NCBI GenBank assembly: GCA_015060405.1 | Contig: SUYN01000002.1 | Span: 186,001 to 250,000 of the forward strand | Direction: 5' to 3' | DNA length: 64,000 nt | Source: Bacteroidales bacterium | GTDB taxonomy: Bacteria > Bacteroidota > Bacteroidia > Bacteroidales > UBA932 | Shown: in pieces, positions 7,999 through 15,859 of the stretch | How positions within the stretch are numbered: position 1 is the first letter of the stretch | Layout of the letters: each line of letters starts with the position of its first letter | Notes under the pieces: model-generated | Told to the model about the DNA's origin: nothing | Seen by the model: only the letters and a program-made list of their open reading frames with translations | Databases searched by the model: none | Translations under genes and position numbers: made by a program

Positions 7999-9048
7999 AT
8001 GAAGATATTGAAAGAAGTATGGGGCAAGACCTCTTGCGGCAAGGAAATCTGCAGATTCACCATTACCAATGAAAACGGTGCATATGTGGAATTATGTAAC
8101 ATCGGTGCGGCGCTCGTGAGTGCCGTGGTCCCGGACAAGGACGGCAATCTGGCAGACGTGGTGCTCGGCTATGACAGGCCTGAGAGCTATTTCGGTGACG
8201 GCCCTTGCATGGGAAAAGTGCCGGGAAGGTTTGCAAACCGCATAGGAGAAGGACGTTTCACTCTGGACGGTGTGGATCATGTCCTGCCGATAAACAACGG
8301 CCCTAACCATCTTCATGGAGGACCGGATGGCTTCCAGAACAAGGTGTGGGAAAGCCGTGAGTCGGAAGGTGGAGTAGAGTTCCTGTACTATAGCGAGGAT
8401 GGTGAGATGGGCTATCCAGGTGCCTTGAAGGCGGTAGCACGTTATGAGTGGACAGAAGAAAACGAGCTGCGTCTCACTCTTACAGCAGAGTCGGATGCGC
8501 CGACTGTCCTCAACCTTACCAATCATGCATATTTCAACCTCAACGGCGAAGGCAGCGGTTCCATCCTTGCACACACCCTCAAGCTCAATGCTTCGGAATA
8601 TCTCCCGACAACACCTTCGCAGATCCCTCTCGGAGAAAGCGAGCCTGTGGCAGGTACTCCGATGGACTTCGTTACAGAGAAGCCTCTCGGACAGGATATA
8701 AAGGCAGATTTCCCTGCGCTGAACTATGGCAAGGGCTATGACAGCTGCTGGGTGATCGACGGCTTCCAGCCTGGCCAGCTCCAGGCCTGCGCCGAACTCT
8801 ATTCGCCGGAAAGCGGCCTGCTGCTTGAGATCTTCACTACCCAGCCTGGAGTGCAGCTCTACACAGGAAACTGGCTGTCTGGATGCCCTGAAGGCAAGAA
8901 TGGCCATGTCTATAATGACTATGAGGGAGTTGCCATAGAGTGTCAGAACTATCCGGATGCTCCGAACAAGGCTGACTACCCTTGCTGCGTCCTCCGTCCT
9001 GGAGAAACCTATGAACAGGCGATAATATTCGCATTCGGAATCAGATAA
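7999..9048 (+). CDS. galM: Aldose 1-epimerase (galactose mutarotase), cytoplasmic
   Basis: The track starts at 7864, but the first 45 residues lie upstream of the promoter-like box. The ATG at 7999 (MKILKEVWGK) starts the family homology and gives 349 residues, normal for GalM. It interconverts alpha and beta anomers of aldoses. The family landmarks are visible: GRFANRIGEGRF, then NNGPNHLHGG with a catalytic-type His, LTNHAYFNLNGEG with the second His, and a C-terminal VAIECQNYPDAPN carrying the expected catalytic Glu. There is no signal peptide, unlike the second mutarotase at 27998. It appears to be transcribed alone, with a palindromic repeat after the stop. Confidence 0.9.
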   Translation: MKILKEVWGKTSCGKEICRFTITNENGAYVELCNIGAALVSAVVPDKDGNLADVVLGYDRPESYFGDGPCMGKVPGRFANRIGEGRFTLDGVDHVLPINNGPNHLHGGPDGFQNKVWESRESEGGVEFLYYSEDGEMGYPGALKAVARYEWTEENELRLTLTAESDAPTVLNLTNHAYFNLNGEGSGSILAHTLKLNASEYLPTTPSQIPLGESEPVAGTPMDFVTEKPLGQDIKADFPALNYGKGYDSCWVIDGFQPGQLQACAELYSPESGLLLEIFTTQPGVQLYTGNWLSGCPEGKNGHVYNDYEGVAIECQNYPDAPNKADYPCCVLRPGETYEQAIIFAFGIR

Positions 9049-9057
9049 GACTCACCC

Positions 9058-9082
9058 GTCATCCCCGACCTGATCGGGGATC
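9058..9082. repeat. Palindromic repeat, class 1
   Basis: GTCATCCCCGA..TCGGGGATC is an intergenic copy between galM and thyA. It forms a short hairpin and may also serve as a terminator. Confidence 0.85.
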
Positions 9083-9097
9083 CAAAACCAAGACAAT

Positions 9098-9892
9098 ATG
9101 AAGCAATACCTGGACCTCCTCCGCCATATACGTGAAAACGGCACGATGAAATCCGACCGCACCGGCACCGGAACTCAGAGCGTGTTCGGCTATCAGATGC
9201 GTTACGACCTCAGTGAGGGCTTTCCCCTCCTGACCACAAAGAAGGTACACCTCAAATCCATCATCTACGAACTCCTGTGGTTCATTGCGGGTGACACCAA
9301 TGTGAAGTATCTTCAGGACCACGGGGTGACCATATGGGATGAATGGGCGGATGAGAACGGCGACCTCGGCCCTGTCTATGGCCATCAGTGGCGCAGCTGG
9401 CCTACCCCTGACGGAGGTACCATAGACCAGCTTTCGCAGGTTATAGACCAGATAAGGAACAATCCGGATTCGCGTCGTATGATTGTTTCTGCATGGAATG
9501 TGGCTGAAGTCAGCAAGATGGCCCTGCCTCCTTGCCACAGCCTGTTCCAGTTCTATGTGGCAGACGGCAGACTCTCGTGTCAGCTGTATCAGAGAAGTGC
9601 CGATGTTTTCCTAGGTGTCCCTTTCAACATCGCTTCATATGCTCTTCTTACCATGATGATTGCACAGGTGTGCGGCCTTCAGCCGGGCGAATTCATACAT
9701 ACCACCGGAGATACCCACATCTATGTGAATCATTTCGAGCAGGTGGCGACCCAGCTCAGCCGTGAGCCTCGGGCTCTCCCGAAGATGAAGATCAATCCGG
9801 ATGTAAAGGACATATTTGACTTCAAGTATGAGGATTTCGAGCTTGTGGATTATGATCCATACCCTCGCATTCCGGCTCCAGTAGCTGTATAA
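9098..9892 (+). CDS. thyA: Thymidylate synthase
   Basis: This 264-residue protein is the length of E. coli ThyA and is recognisable throughout. It has the substrate-binding [15 protein letters not shown] at the N terminus, the active-site Cys in [13 protein letters not shown], and [16 protein letters not shown] and [10 protein letters not shown] toward the C terminus, ending in PVAV. It methylates dUMP to dTMP using methylene-tetrahydrofolate, which becomes dihydrofolate. The next gene, 43 bp downstream across a palindromic repeat, is dihydrofolate reductase, which regenerates the cofactor. The two form the usual thyA-folA pair. Confidence 0.97.
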   Translation: MKQYLDLLRHIRENGTMKSDRTGTGTQSVFGYQMRYDLSEGFPLLTTKKVHLKSIIYELLWFIAGDTNVKYLQDHGVTIWDEWADENGDLGPVYGHQWRSWPTPDGGTIDQLSQVIDQIRNNPDSRRMIVSAWNVAEVSKMALPPCHSLFQFYVADGRLSCQLYQRSADVFLGVPFNIASYALLTMMIAQVCGLQPGEFIHTTGDTHIYVNHFEQVATQLSREPRALPKMKINPDVKDIFDFKYEDFELVDYDPYPRIPAPVAV

Positions 9893-9896
9893 CCAC

Positions 9897-9922
9897 GTCA
9901 TCCCCGACCTGATCGGGAATCT
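9897..9922. repeat. Palindromic repeat, class 1, between thyA and folA
   Basis: GTCATCCCCGACCTGATCGG followed by GAATCT fills most of the 43-bp gap between thyA and folA. Confidence 0.85.
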
Positions 9923-9935
9923 AATCCGTCATTAA

Positions 9936-10448
9936 ATGGAAAAATGCATAATAGTAGCGATAGCGGACAATAATGCCATAGGAAGGGACAATGCCCTCCT
10001 ATGGCATATTTCCGAAGACCTGAAGTTCTTCAAGCGCACGACTTCGGGATGTCCGGTCATAATGGGACGCAAGACTTTCGAGTCCATAGGGCGTCCGCTC
10101 CCCAAACGTACGAATATCGTCATCTCACGCGGCTTTGATGCTCCAGAAGGGGTTATAGTGGCCGGTTCACTGGCAGAGGCCTATGCGGTTGCCGGATCAT
10201 CCGTCATTTCCGACCCGGTCGGGAATCCCCGCTGCTTCATAATGGGCGGCGGTCAGATATATGCCCAGGCCATGGCTGATGCGGACCGCCTTATCGTGAC
10301 CCATGTCCATACGGCCATCGAAGATGCCGACACATTCTTCCCGGAGATTGCCCCTTCGGAATGGGAGGTGGCCGAGCGTTCGGAGATGCTTCATGACGAG
10401 GAGACAGGATATGATTTTGAATTCGTTACCTACATACGTCACAACTAA
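9936..10448 (+). CDS. folA: Dihydrofolate reductase with an in-frame repeat insertion
   Basis: This 170-residue DHFR has the expected motifs: IVAIADNNAIGRDNALLWHISEDLKFFK, VIMGRKTFESIGRPLPKRTNIVISR and IMGGGQIYAQA. It reduces dihydrofolate to tetrahydrofolate and follows thyA. Residues about 89-98 (SVISDPVGNP), in the segment before the IMGGG strand, are encoded by a copy of the class 1 palindromic repeat that is also found between genes. Most DHFRs have a shorter loop here. The insertion keeps the frame and lies in a surface loop, so the enzyme is probably active. The sodium symporter gene follows 11 bp later and is probably co-transcribed. Confidence 0.96.
   Translation: MEKCIIVAIADNNAIGRDNALLWHISEDLKFFKRTTSGCPVIMGRKTFESIGRPLPKRTNIVISRGFDAPEGVIVAGSLAEAYAVAGSSVISDPVGNPRCFIMGGGQIYAQAMADADRLIVTHVHTAIEDADTFFPEIAPSEWEVAERSEMLHDEETGYDFEFVTYIRHN
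10201..10230. repeat. Palindromic repeat, class 1, inside folA
   Basis: CCGTCATTTCCGACCCGGTC then GGGAATCCCC differs at three bases from the intergenic copy at 30977-31006. It is translated as part of DHFR. Confidence 0.8.
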
Positions 10449-10459
10449 ATCGTTGTTTT

Positions 10460-11803
10460 ATGTCAAGAGATAGTTTCGGCAGCCGTTTCGGCGCTCTTGT
10501 AGCGATGGCCGGCTCAGCAGTGGGACTCGGCAACCTCTGGCGTTTCCCTTATCTGGTAGGAGAAAACGGAGGTGCTGCCTTCATCATAGTGTATATACTC
10601 TTGAGCTTCCTCATATGTCTTCCGATCTTCATTTCTGAATTCGTGGTCGGCAGAAGAAGCCAGAAGAACGCCTACGCCGCCTTCCGTGACCTTTCAGGGG
10701 GCTCTGCGTGGCGCTGGGTAGGACTTTTTACAATCATAGTTCCGCTGATAGTGCTGTCGTATTACAGCGTCATAGGAGGTTGGTCGGTCGACTATCTTCT
10801 CAAGTCATTCACATTCTCGTTTACCGGTGGAGAGTCTCAGAGTGCGATGGCCACCATGTTCTCGGACATGGTTTCATCGACATGGGCTCCTCTCCTTGCC
10901 CATACCGGCTTTCTTCTTACCACTATGCTCATCGTTGTGGTCGGAATCAAGGACGGCATAGAGAAATTCAGCAAGGTGATGATGCCGCTGCTGTTTGTAA
11001 TTGTCATCGCCATTGCTATATATTCGGTGACTCTTCCCGGAGCGAAGGCCGGTCTCGACTATCTCTTCAATCCGGATTTTTCAAAGATCAACGGTGAGGC
11101 GATAGCAGCAGCTCTCGGTCAGGCATTCTTCTCGCTTTCGCTCGGTTTCGGAACCATCATGACCTATGCCTCATATGTCGACAAGAAGGAGAATATAATG
11201 TTCCAGAGTACAGCGACGGCCGTTTCAGACCTCATGTTCGCCCTTATTGCAGGAACAGCGATCATGCCTGCAGTATTTGCTTTCGGCATAAATCCGCAGT
11301 CAGGCCCCGGCCTCGTCTTCGAGACACTTCCATATGTTTTCGGCCAGATGCCGGCAGGTGGTTTTATTGCCATCCTCTTCTTCCTCGCGCTGCTTGTGGC
11401 AGCGCTCACATCGTCTATCTCGATGCTGGAAGTCGCAGTCGCCTATCTTGTTGAAGAAAAGAACCTCTCACGAATCGGTGCCTGTGTAGTCCTGTTCGTC
11501 ATATGTTGGGTGGTCGGTGCTGTATGTTCGCTTTCTTTCGGCCCGCTCTCGCATGTGGAAATAGCAGGAGGTAACATCTTTGATTTCTTCGATGACTTGT
11601 CATCCAATATTCTGATGACCCTCGGAAGTCTCCTGACAGTCCTCTTCGTGGGCTGGAGGCTGAAGAAGACGGATGTATATGATGAGTTCACGAACGGAGG
11701 AGCCATAAGCAGGAATGCAAAGATCTTCGGTGTCCTCTGGATCCTCATCCGCTATGTCTGCCCTCTGGCAATCATTGCAATATTCATTTCCGGCCTCTTG
11801 TAG
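10460..11803 (+). CDS. Sodium-dependent transporter, NSS (SNF) family
   Basis: This 447-residue membrane protein belongs to the neurotransmitter:sodium symporter family. The N-terminal SRFGALVAMAGSAVGLGNLWRFPYLVGENGGAAF is the classic signature of TM1, with the unwound substrate and Na+ site. About eleven to twelve hydrophobic segments follow, including GLGFGTIMTYASYVDKKENI-like sequence near residues 228-250. Bacterial members such as LeuT, MhsT and TnaT import amino acids with Na+. The substrate cannot be read here. It follows folA by 11 bp. Its 3' end overlaps the convergent yfhO-like gene by 20 bp. Confidence 0.9.
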   Translation: MSRDSFGSRFGALVAMAGSAVGLGNLWRFPYLVGENGGAAFIIVYILLSFLICLPIFISEFVVGRRSQKNAYAAFRDLSGGSAWRWVGLFTIIVPLIVLSYYSVIGGWSVDYLLKSFTFSFTGGESQSAMATMFSDMVSSTWAPLLAHTGFLLTTMLIVVVGIKDGIEKFSKVMMPLLFVIVIAIAIYSVTLPGAKAGLDYLFNPDFSKINGEAIAAALGQAFFSLSLGFGTIMTYASYVDKKENIMFQSTATAVSDLMFALIAGTAIMPAVFAFGINPQSGPGLVFETLPYVFGQMPAGGFIAILFFLALLVAALTSSISMLEVAVAYLVEEKNLSRIGACVVLFVICWVVGAVCSLSFGPLSHVEIAGGNIFDFFDDLSSNILMTLGSLLTVLFVGWRLKKTDVYDEFTNGGAISRNAKIFGVLWILIRYVCPLAIIAIFISGLL

Positions 11804-14480
11804 CGACGGCAGATCCTATGACAGATCCTATGAGAAGAAGGATCAGGGCGATCGAGCTGGCGCGGGAAATGTCTTCGCCGAGCTGATATGAATCAGGCTC
11901 GAATCTCATTATGAGCTGACCTTCACCTTCCGGTATGATGGCTCCTCTGAGCATCCAGTCCGCGCGGAAAATCTCTGCCGGACGGCCTTCCGGTGTCGGT
12001 TGGTAGTGACCTCCGCGAACTTCCCCATAGGCTCCTGCAGGCTCGATCCAGGCCTTCCATCCCTTAGGATAATAGATTTCGCTGAACACGGCGGCGCGTT
12101 CACCCTCGGTGCTGAATGAATAGCGGAGTTCGTTAGGTGCATAGTGGTCCAGTCCGATGAAGTCATTTTCCGATCCGTCGTGGGCAATACCTTTCATTGC
12201 ATCCTGTGCCCAGGCGAAGTCATCGCCGATCACTGCTGTCGAGTGCAGATCTGTCGAGGCAAGGAGGGCGATTTCATCATCTGGTGTTGCCGCAGGGACG
12301 TATGAGTCCACGAACCAGCAGTTGCCGTATGCGTATGGATTGACTACAGGTGAATACTCCGCCCCGAGGATGATGTATCTTCCGTTCAGCATTGAGGTCA
12401 CCTTCAGCTCTGGCAGGGCTGCAGAGACATCCTGTACTGTGACCGCATCCTTGGTGACATCAAAGATCTGAAGTATCTCATCTGTTATGTATCTGTCAAT
12501 AAGGTCCTGATAGCGCTGGAGCTTGACAGGGCTGTAGCCTCCGATGCATTTGTGATGATAGCTCTGGATGGCGTCGTTGAAGGTGTTTACGCTGAGGTCA
12601 AGGACACGGTAGTCCGGGTCGGTGTCCAGGTGGATGATCTCGTCCACCGGACGTGGCTCATAATGGGCGGTGAAGTCCTTCGGAGTCACGAAATGGCTCT
12701 TGTTGAGGTACCTCTTGCCGACGCTTGCCAGGTCGAACCATACGAGGAAGATCACTGCAGCTGCAGCAATCACCGTCCTGCCTTTCAGAACGAATGAGCC
12801 TTTCTTGCCCACAGCATCAACCTTCGGAGTCCTGAACGCCCAGATTATGAGCAGAAAGACACATGTGATAAGAGCAAGGGAGCGCAATGCATCCTTTGTC
12901 AGAAGCTCCTGACGGTCAGCAATGAAGGCGTCTATAAGAATCTCGGGCTGTCCTGCATCCGACGCACCGACGAATGATCCGGCAATTCCCGGAAAAAACG
13001 CACATAGGGCACAGAAGCCGGCAGTTATTCCGAATGATGTGTAAAGGGCCTTCATCATCACCTTCTTCTCGTACTTTTCCTTCAGTATTCTGTCAAGCAC
13101 ATAGAATCCAAGCATAGGCATCGTCACCTGCAGCACAGTCAGGGCCATGGAAACCGTCCTGAACTTGTTGTACATAGGCGCATAGTTGAACCAGAGCTTG
13201 GTGAACCACATGAAATGGCTGCCCCATGCAAGGAATACCGCAATCACCGTAGCCGCCACGAGCCACCATTTCTCCCTGCCCTTGCAGAGGATGAGTCCGA
13301 GAACGAAGAGGAATATGGTGATTGCTCCCATGTACATAGGACCTGCCGTGAACGGCTGCGGGCCCCAGTACAGAGGCAGATGCTTCATTGTCTGTCTCAG
13401 ATTGGGCTGGCCTGCTCTTTTGAGAAGCCTGCCTGTCTCCGAATCCATAGGAAGCTCTCCCGATGAGGAACCTCCGTTGAAGTTGGGAATGAGCAGGTTA
13501 GGCATCTCACCTATGCCGTATGACCATGCTGTGGCATAATCAAGGTCAAGTCCCTTGTCATTGTGGCTGTCGCTGTCGGCAGAGAGCTCGGAACCGCCGC
13601 GCATTGTGTAAGGCGTGTATTCATATGTAGGAATGAGCTTGTTGGCATTTGTCGCTATGCCCACGATGCCGATTACAAGCAGGAGGGAGGATGCGGCAAA
13701 GAAGCGCTTCAGACCTTCGCTGCGACGTGCCTTGTCGATGCACAGGCAGATGAAAAGTCCTATCGCATAGGCGAATATCACGATTGCGAGGTAATATGTG
13801 ATCTGAAGGTGATTGGCCTTGATCTGCATGCTCAATGCAAATGCGAAGAGGGTGGCTCCGAGTATGGTCCTTGGCAGCCAGAGCTTGTCCCATCGCCTGT
13901 CATTTGAAGCGCCCCCATTGTCATTCCGGGCACCCCCATTGTCATTCCGGGCACAGCCGAGAAATCTTAACGCCGAGCGATACGTGAATATGACCCCCGC
14001 AAGCACCCACGGGAAGTAAGCGATAGCCTGCATCTTGGTGTTGTGACCGACCTGGATGATCTGCATGTTATATGAACAGAAGGCTATCGCTACGGCTCCG
14101 GCAACGGCGACAAGCCTGCTGCATCCGAGAGAGAGCATCAGCAGGAAGCCTCCTATTAGGGCTATCAGCAGGTAGCTTGCCGGACGACGTCCTGTGAGCA
14201 GGAAGTCATATATCGCATCGGTCCAGTCTCCTTCGAAGCTGTCGATCGTGGCTGTGGTCGGCATGCCGCCGAACATCGAATTGGTCCACGCTGTCGGGTC
14301 ATCCGGATGGGCCGCATTATGCGTGACAGCCTCATTGGCCATTCCCTTCCATGAGGCTATATCGCTCTGGTTCACGATCTTGCCGTCAAGGACCTGTGGG
14401 GTGTAGCCATATGCCAATCCTATGAAAAGCAGGAGGATGCCTGCATATATTCCGATGTTTTTCAATAATCCTTTGTTCAT
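11784..14480 (-). CDS. YfhO-family membrane protein with in-frame repeat insertion
   Basis: This 898-residue polytopic protein has a first TM with LLFIGLAYGYTPQVLDGKIVNQSDIASWKGM, then many hydrophobic segments up to about residue 600, and a large extracytoplasmic C-terminal domain (YRVLDLSVNTFNDAIQSYHHKCIGGYSPVK). A last TM ends in RGRK. This is the layout of the YfhO family, linked in Firmicutes to glycosylation of lipoteichoic acid. The function in Bacteroidales is unknown. Residues about 172-191 (CARNDNGGARNDNGGASND) come from a duplicated palindromic repeat in a loop between membrane segments. The start codon overlaps the stop of the upstream glycosyltransferase gene (ATGA), so the two are translationally coupled. 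Confidence 0.82.
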   Translation of the reverse strand: MNKGLLKNIGIYAGILLLFIGLAYGYTPQVLDGKIVNQSDIASWKGMANEAVTHNAAHPDDPTAWTNSMFGGMPTTATIDSFEGDWTDAIYDFLLTGRRPASYLLIALIGGFLLMLSLGCSRLVAVAGAVAIAFCSYNMQIIQVGHNTKMQAIAYFPWVLAGVIFTYRSALRFLGCARNDNGGARNDNGGASNDRRWDKLWLPRTILGATLFAFALSMQIKANHLQITYYLAIVIFAYAIGLFICLCIDKARRSEGLKRFFAASSLLLVIGIVGIATNANKLIPTYEYTPYTMRGGSELSADSDSHNDKGLDLDYATAWSYGIGEMPNLLIPNFNGGSSSGELPMDSETGRLLKRAGQPNLRQTMKHLPLYWGPQPFTAGPMYMGAITIFLFVLGLILCKGREKWWLVAATVIAVFLAWGSHFMWFTKLWFNYAPMYNKFRTVSMALTVLQVTMPMLGFYVLDRILKEKYEKKVMMKALYTSFGITAGFCALCAFFPGIAGSFVGASDAGQPEILIDAFIADRQELLTKDALRSLALITCVFLLIIWAFRTPKVDAVGKKGSFVLKGRTVIAAAAVIFLVWFDLASVGKRYLNKSHFVTPKDFTAHYEPRPVDEIIHLDTDPDYRVLDLSVNTFNDAIQSYHHKCIGGYSPVKLQRYQDLIDRYITDEILQIFDVTKDAVTVQDVSAALPELKVTSMLNGRYIILGAEYSPVVNPYAYGNCWFVDSYVPAATPDDEIALLASTDLHSTAVIGDDFAWAQDAMKGIAHDGSENDFIGLDHYAPNELRYSFSTEGERAAVFSEIYYPKGWKAWIEPAGAYGEVRGGHYQPTPEGRPAEIFRADWMLRGAIIPEGEGQLIMRFEPDSYQLGEDISRASSIALILLLIGSVIGSAVATRGRK
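13909..13967. repeat. Tandem 21-bp palindromic-repeat units inside the yfhO-like gene
   Basis: Two 21-bp units containing CCCCCATTGTCATTCCGG are followed by GCACAGCCGAGAAATCT, the other half of the class 2 repeat. Because 21 bp is seven codons, the duplication preserves the frame and yields ARNDNGG twice on the minus strand. Confidence 0.85.
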
Positions 14481-15793
14481 ATCGAGTGTCTTTCAAATAA
14501 TTCTACCATGCGGCGGGTGAGGTTGCGTCTTGTGAACCGGGATATGTCCGCACCTGAGGCCTTCAGCTCTCCCTTTATGTGCCTTTCCCAGCATCCGTCG
14601 ATGAAAAGCTCCATCGAAGCCTTGTCCTCCCATTCCAGAACGACGCCCGTTCCCGTGTCATCCATGATCATGGACATAGCCCCGTCCTTCTGACCTATTC
14701 CCAGCACCGGTCTTCCTGATGCGATGTATTCAAAAAGCTTTCCCGGCAGGACTGCCTTATATTCCGGCTCCTTTCTCAAAGGGAGGATAAGAAGAGAAGC
14801 CCTGCGTTGTTCATCGATGGCTGCAGAATGGGGCAGGTAGCCCATGTCCACAAGATTATCCTTCAGACCGGCATCGTGGACTGATCGGATTATCTGCTCG
14901 TCGGTCTTTCCTATGAGCTTGATTTTCAATAGCTTCCTGAACTGTTCATCTTTCCTGCATTTCTCGGACAGGACTTCCCACAGCACGGAAGGGTTTCCGT
15001 CTGCTGCAAACAGTCCTGTGTGTGTGACCGTGAATTCCTGAGATGGTCCTCCGAAGGCTTCTTCGCAGACACCTGCAGGGAAGTCGCATTCGTCAAAACC
15101 ATTGGTGATCAGTTCCACGGGCGTGTGGGTCATCGCCTGGAATTCCTTCTGTACCAGAGGGGACACCGCCACTATGGCATCAGCCTTGTCCAGAACCCTC
15201 CTCTCCATCTTCTCATGCCACCTTTCGGTTGCCCGTGTCATCTGCAGGTGCTTGAAATAGAAGATCTTTGTCCATGGATCCCTGAAATCAGCAATCCACG
15301 GCAGCCCTGTCTCTTCAGCCAGCCGGAGTCCTATCATGTGCATCGACTGGGGAGGGCCGGTGCTTATTATCAAATCTACAGGGTGTTCCTCAAGATACTT
15401 CTTCAGGAACCTTACCGAAGGCCTTATCCACAGGCAGCGCGGATCGGGACGGAAGAGATTGCCTCTTACCCACATAGCCGCCTTCTGGAATACGGACTTC
15501 TTCTGGGCATTGACCGGATTGACCTCCACGGCCTCCTTGCTGTGCCCCGACTTGTGCAGGAACTTCCTGTAAAGCTCATACGGCTCGGTGATATGCGTCT
15601 TTATCACTTCCGCTTCCGCAGGGACCTCCGCTTCCAGGGATGTGTCTACTGCCAGCTGCTCCGGATTTTCCGGAGTATATATCACCGGCTGCCATCCTTC
15701 GGACGGAAGATATCTGGCGAATTTCACCCATCTCTGCACTCCCGAACCACCGGTCGGCGGCCAATAATATGATATGATCAGAACGCGTTTCAT
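14477..15793 (-). CDS. Glycosyltransferase, GT4-like (GT-B fold)
   Basis: The track extends this ORF to 16441 across the mutS promoter and into mutS, which cannot be right. The ATG at 15793 (MKRVLIISYYWPPTGGSGVQRW) gives 438 residues and lies 8 bp below a -7 box. The protein has the GT-B layout: an N-terminal Rossmann part with the acceptor-side GGSGVQRWVKFARYLP, DLIISTGPPQSMHMIG and PWIADFRDPWTK, and a C-terminal nucleotide-sugar half with LILPLRKEPEYKAVLPGKLFEYIASGRPVLGIG. It probably adds a sugar to a cell-surface glycan. It is co-transcribed with the YfhO-like protein, with a 4-bp overlap, so the two may act in one pathway. Confidence 0.85.
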   Translation of the reverse strand: MKRVLIISYYWPPTGGSGVQRWVKFARYLPSEGWQPVIYTPENPEQLAVDTSLEAEVPAEAEVIKTHITEPYELYRKFLHKSGHSKEAVEVNPVNAQKKSVFQKAAMWVRGNLFRPDPRCLWIRPSVRFLKKYLEEHPVDLIISTGPPQSMHMIGLRLAEETGLPWIADFRDPWTKIFYFKHLQMTRATERWHEKMERRVLDKADAIVAVSPLVQKEFQAMTHTPVELITNGFDECDFPAGVCEEAFGGPSQEFTVTHTGLFAADGNPSVLWEVLSEKCRKDEQFRKLLKIKLIGKTDEQIIRSVHDAGLKDNLVDMGYLPHSAAIDEQRRASLLILPLRKEPEYKAVLPGKLFEYIASGRPVLGIGQKDGAMSMIMDDTGTGVVLEWEDKASMELFIDGCWERHIKGELKASGADISRFTRRNLTRRMVELFERHSI

Positions 15794-15800
15794 AATCTTG

Positions 15801-15808
15801 CAAAGATA
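15801..15808 (-). promoter_or_regulatory. -7 box of the glycosyltransferase-yfhO operon
   Basis: TATCTTTG on the minus strand matches TAnnTTTG and lies only 7 bp before the ATG at 15793, so the leader must be very short or absent. Confidence 0.55.
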
Positions 15809-15834
15809 CATAAAATAAGATGAAATATTTTTCG

Positions 15835-15842
15835 TATTTTTG
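15835..15842 (+). promoter_or_regulatory. -7 box of mutS
   Basis: TATTTTTG matches TAnnTTTG, 17 bp before the mutS ATG. It is arranged back to back with the glycosyltransferase promoter in a 66-bp gap. Confidence 0.55.
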
Positions 15843-15859
15843 CCTTGATATAACAACTT

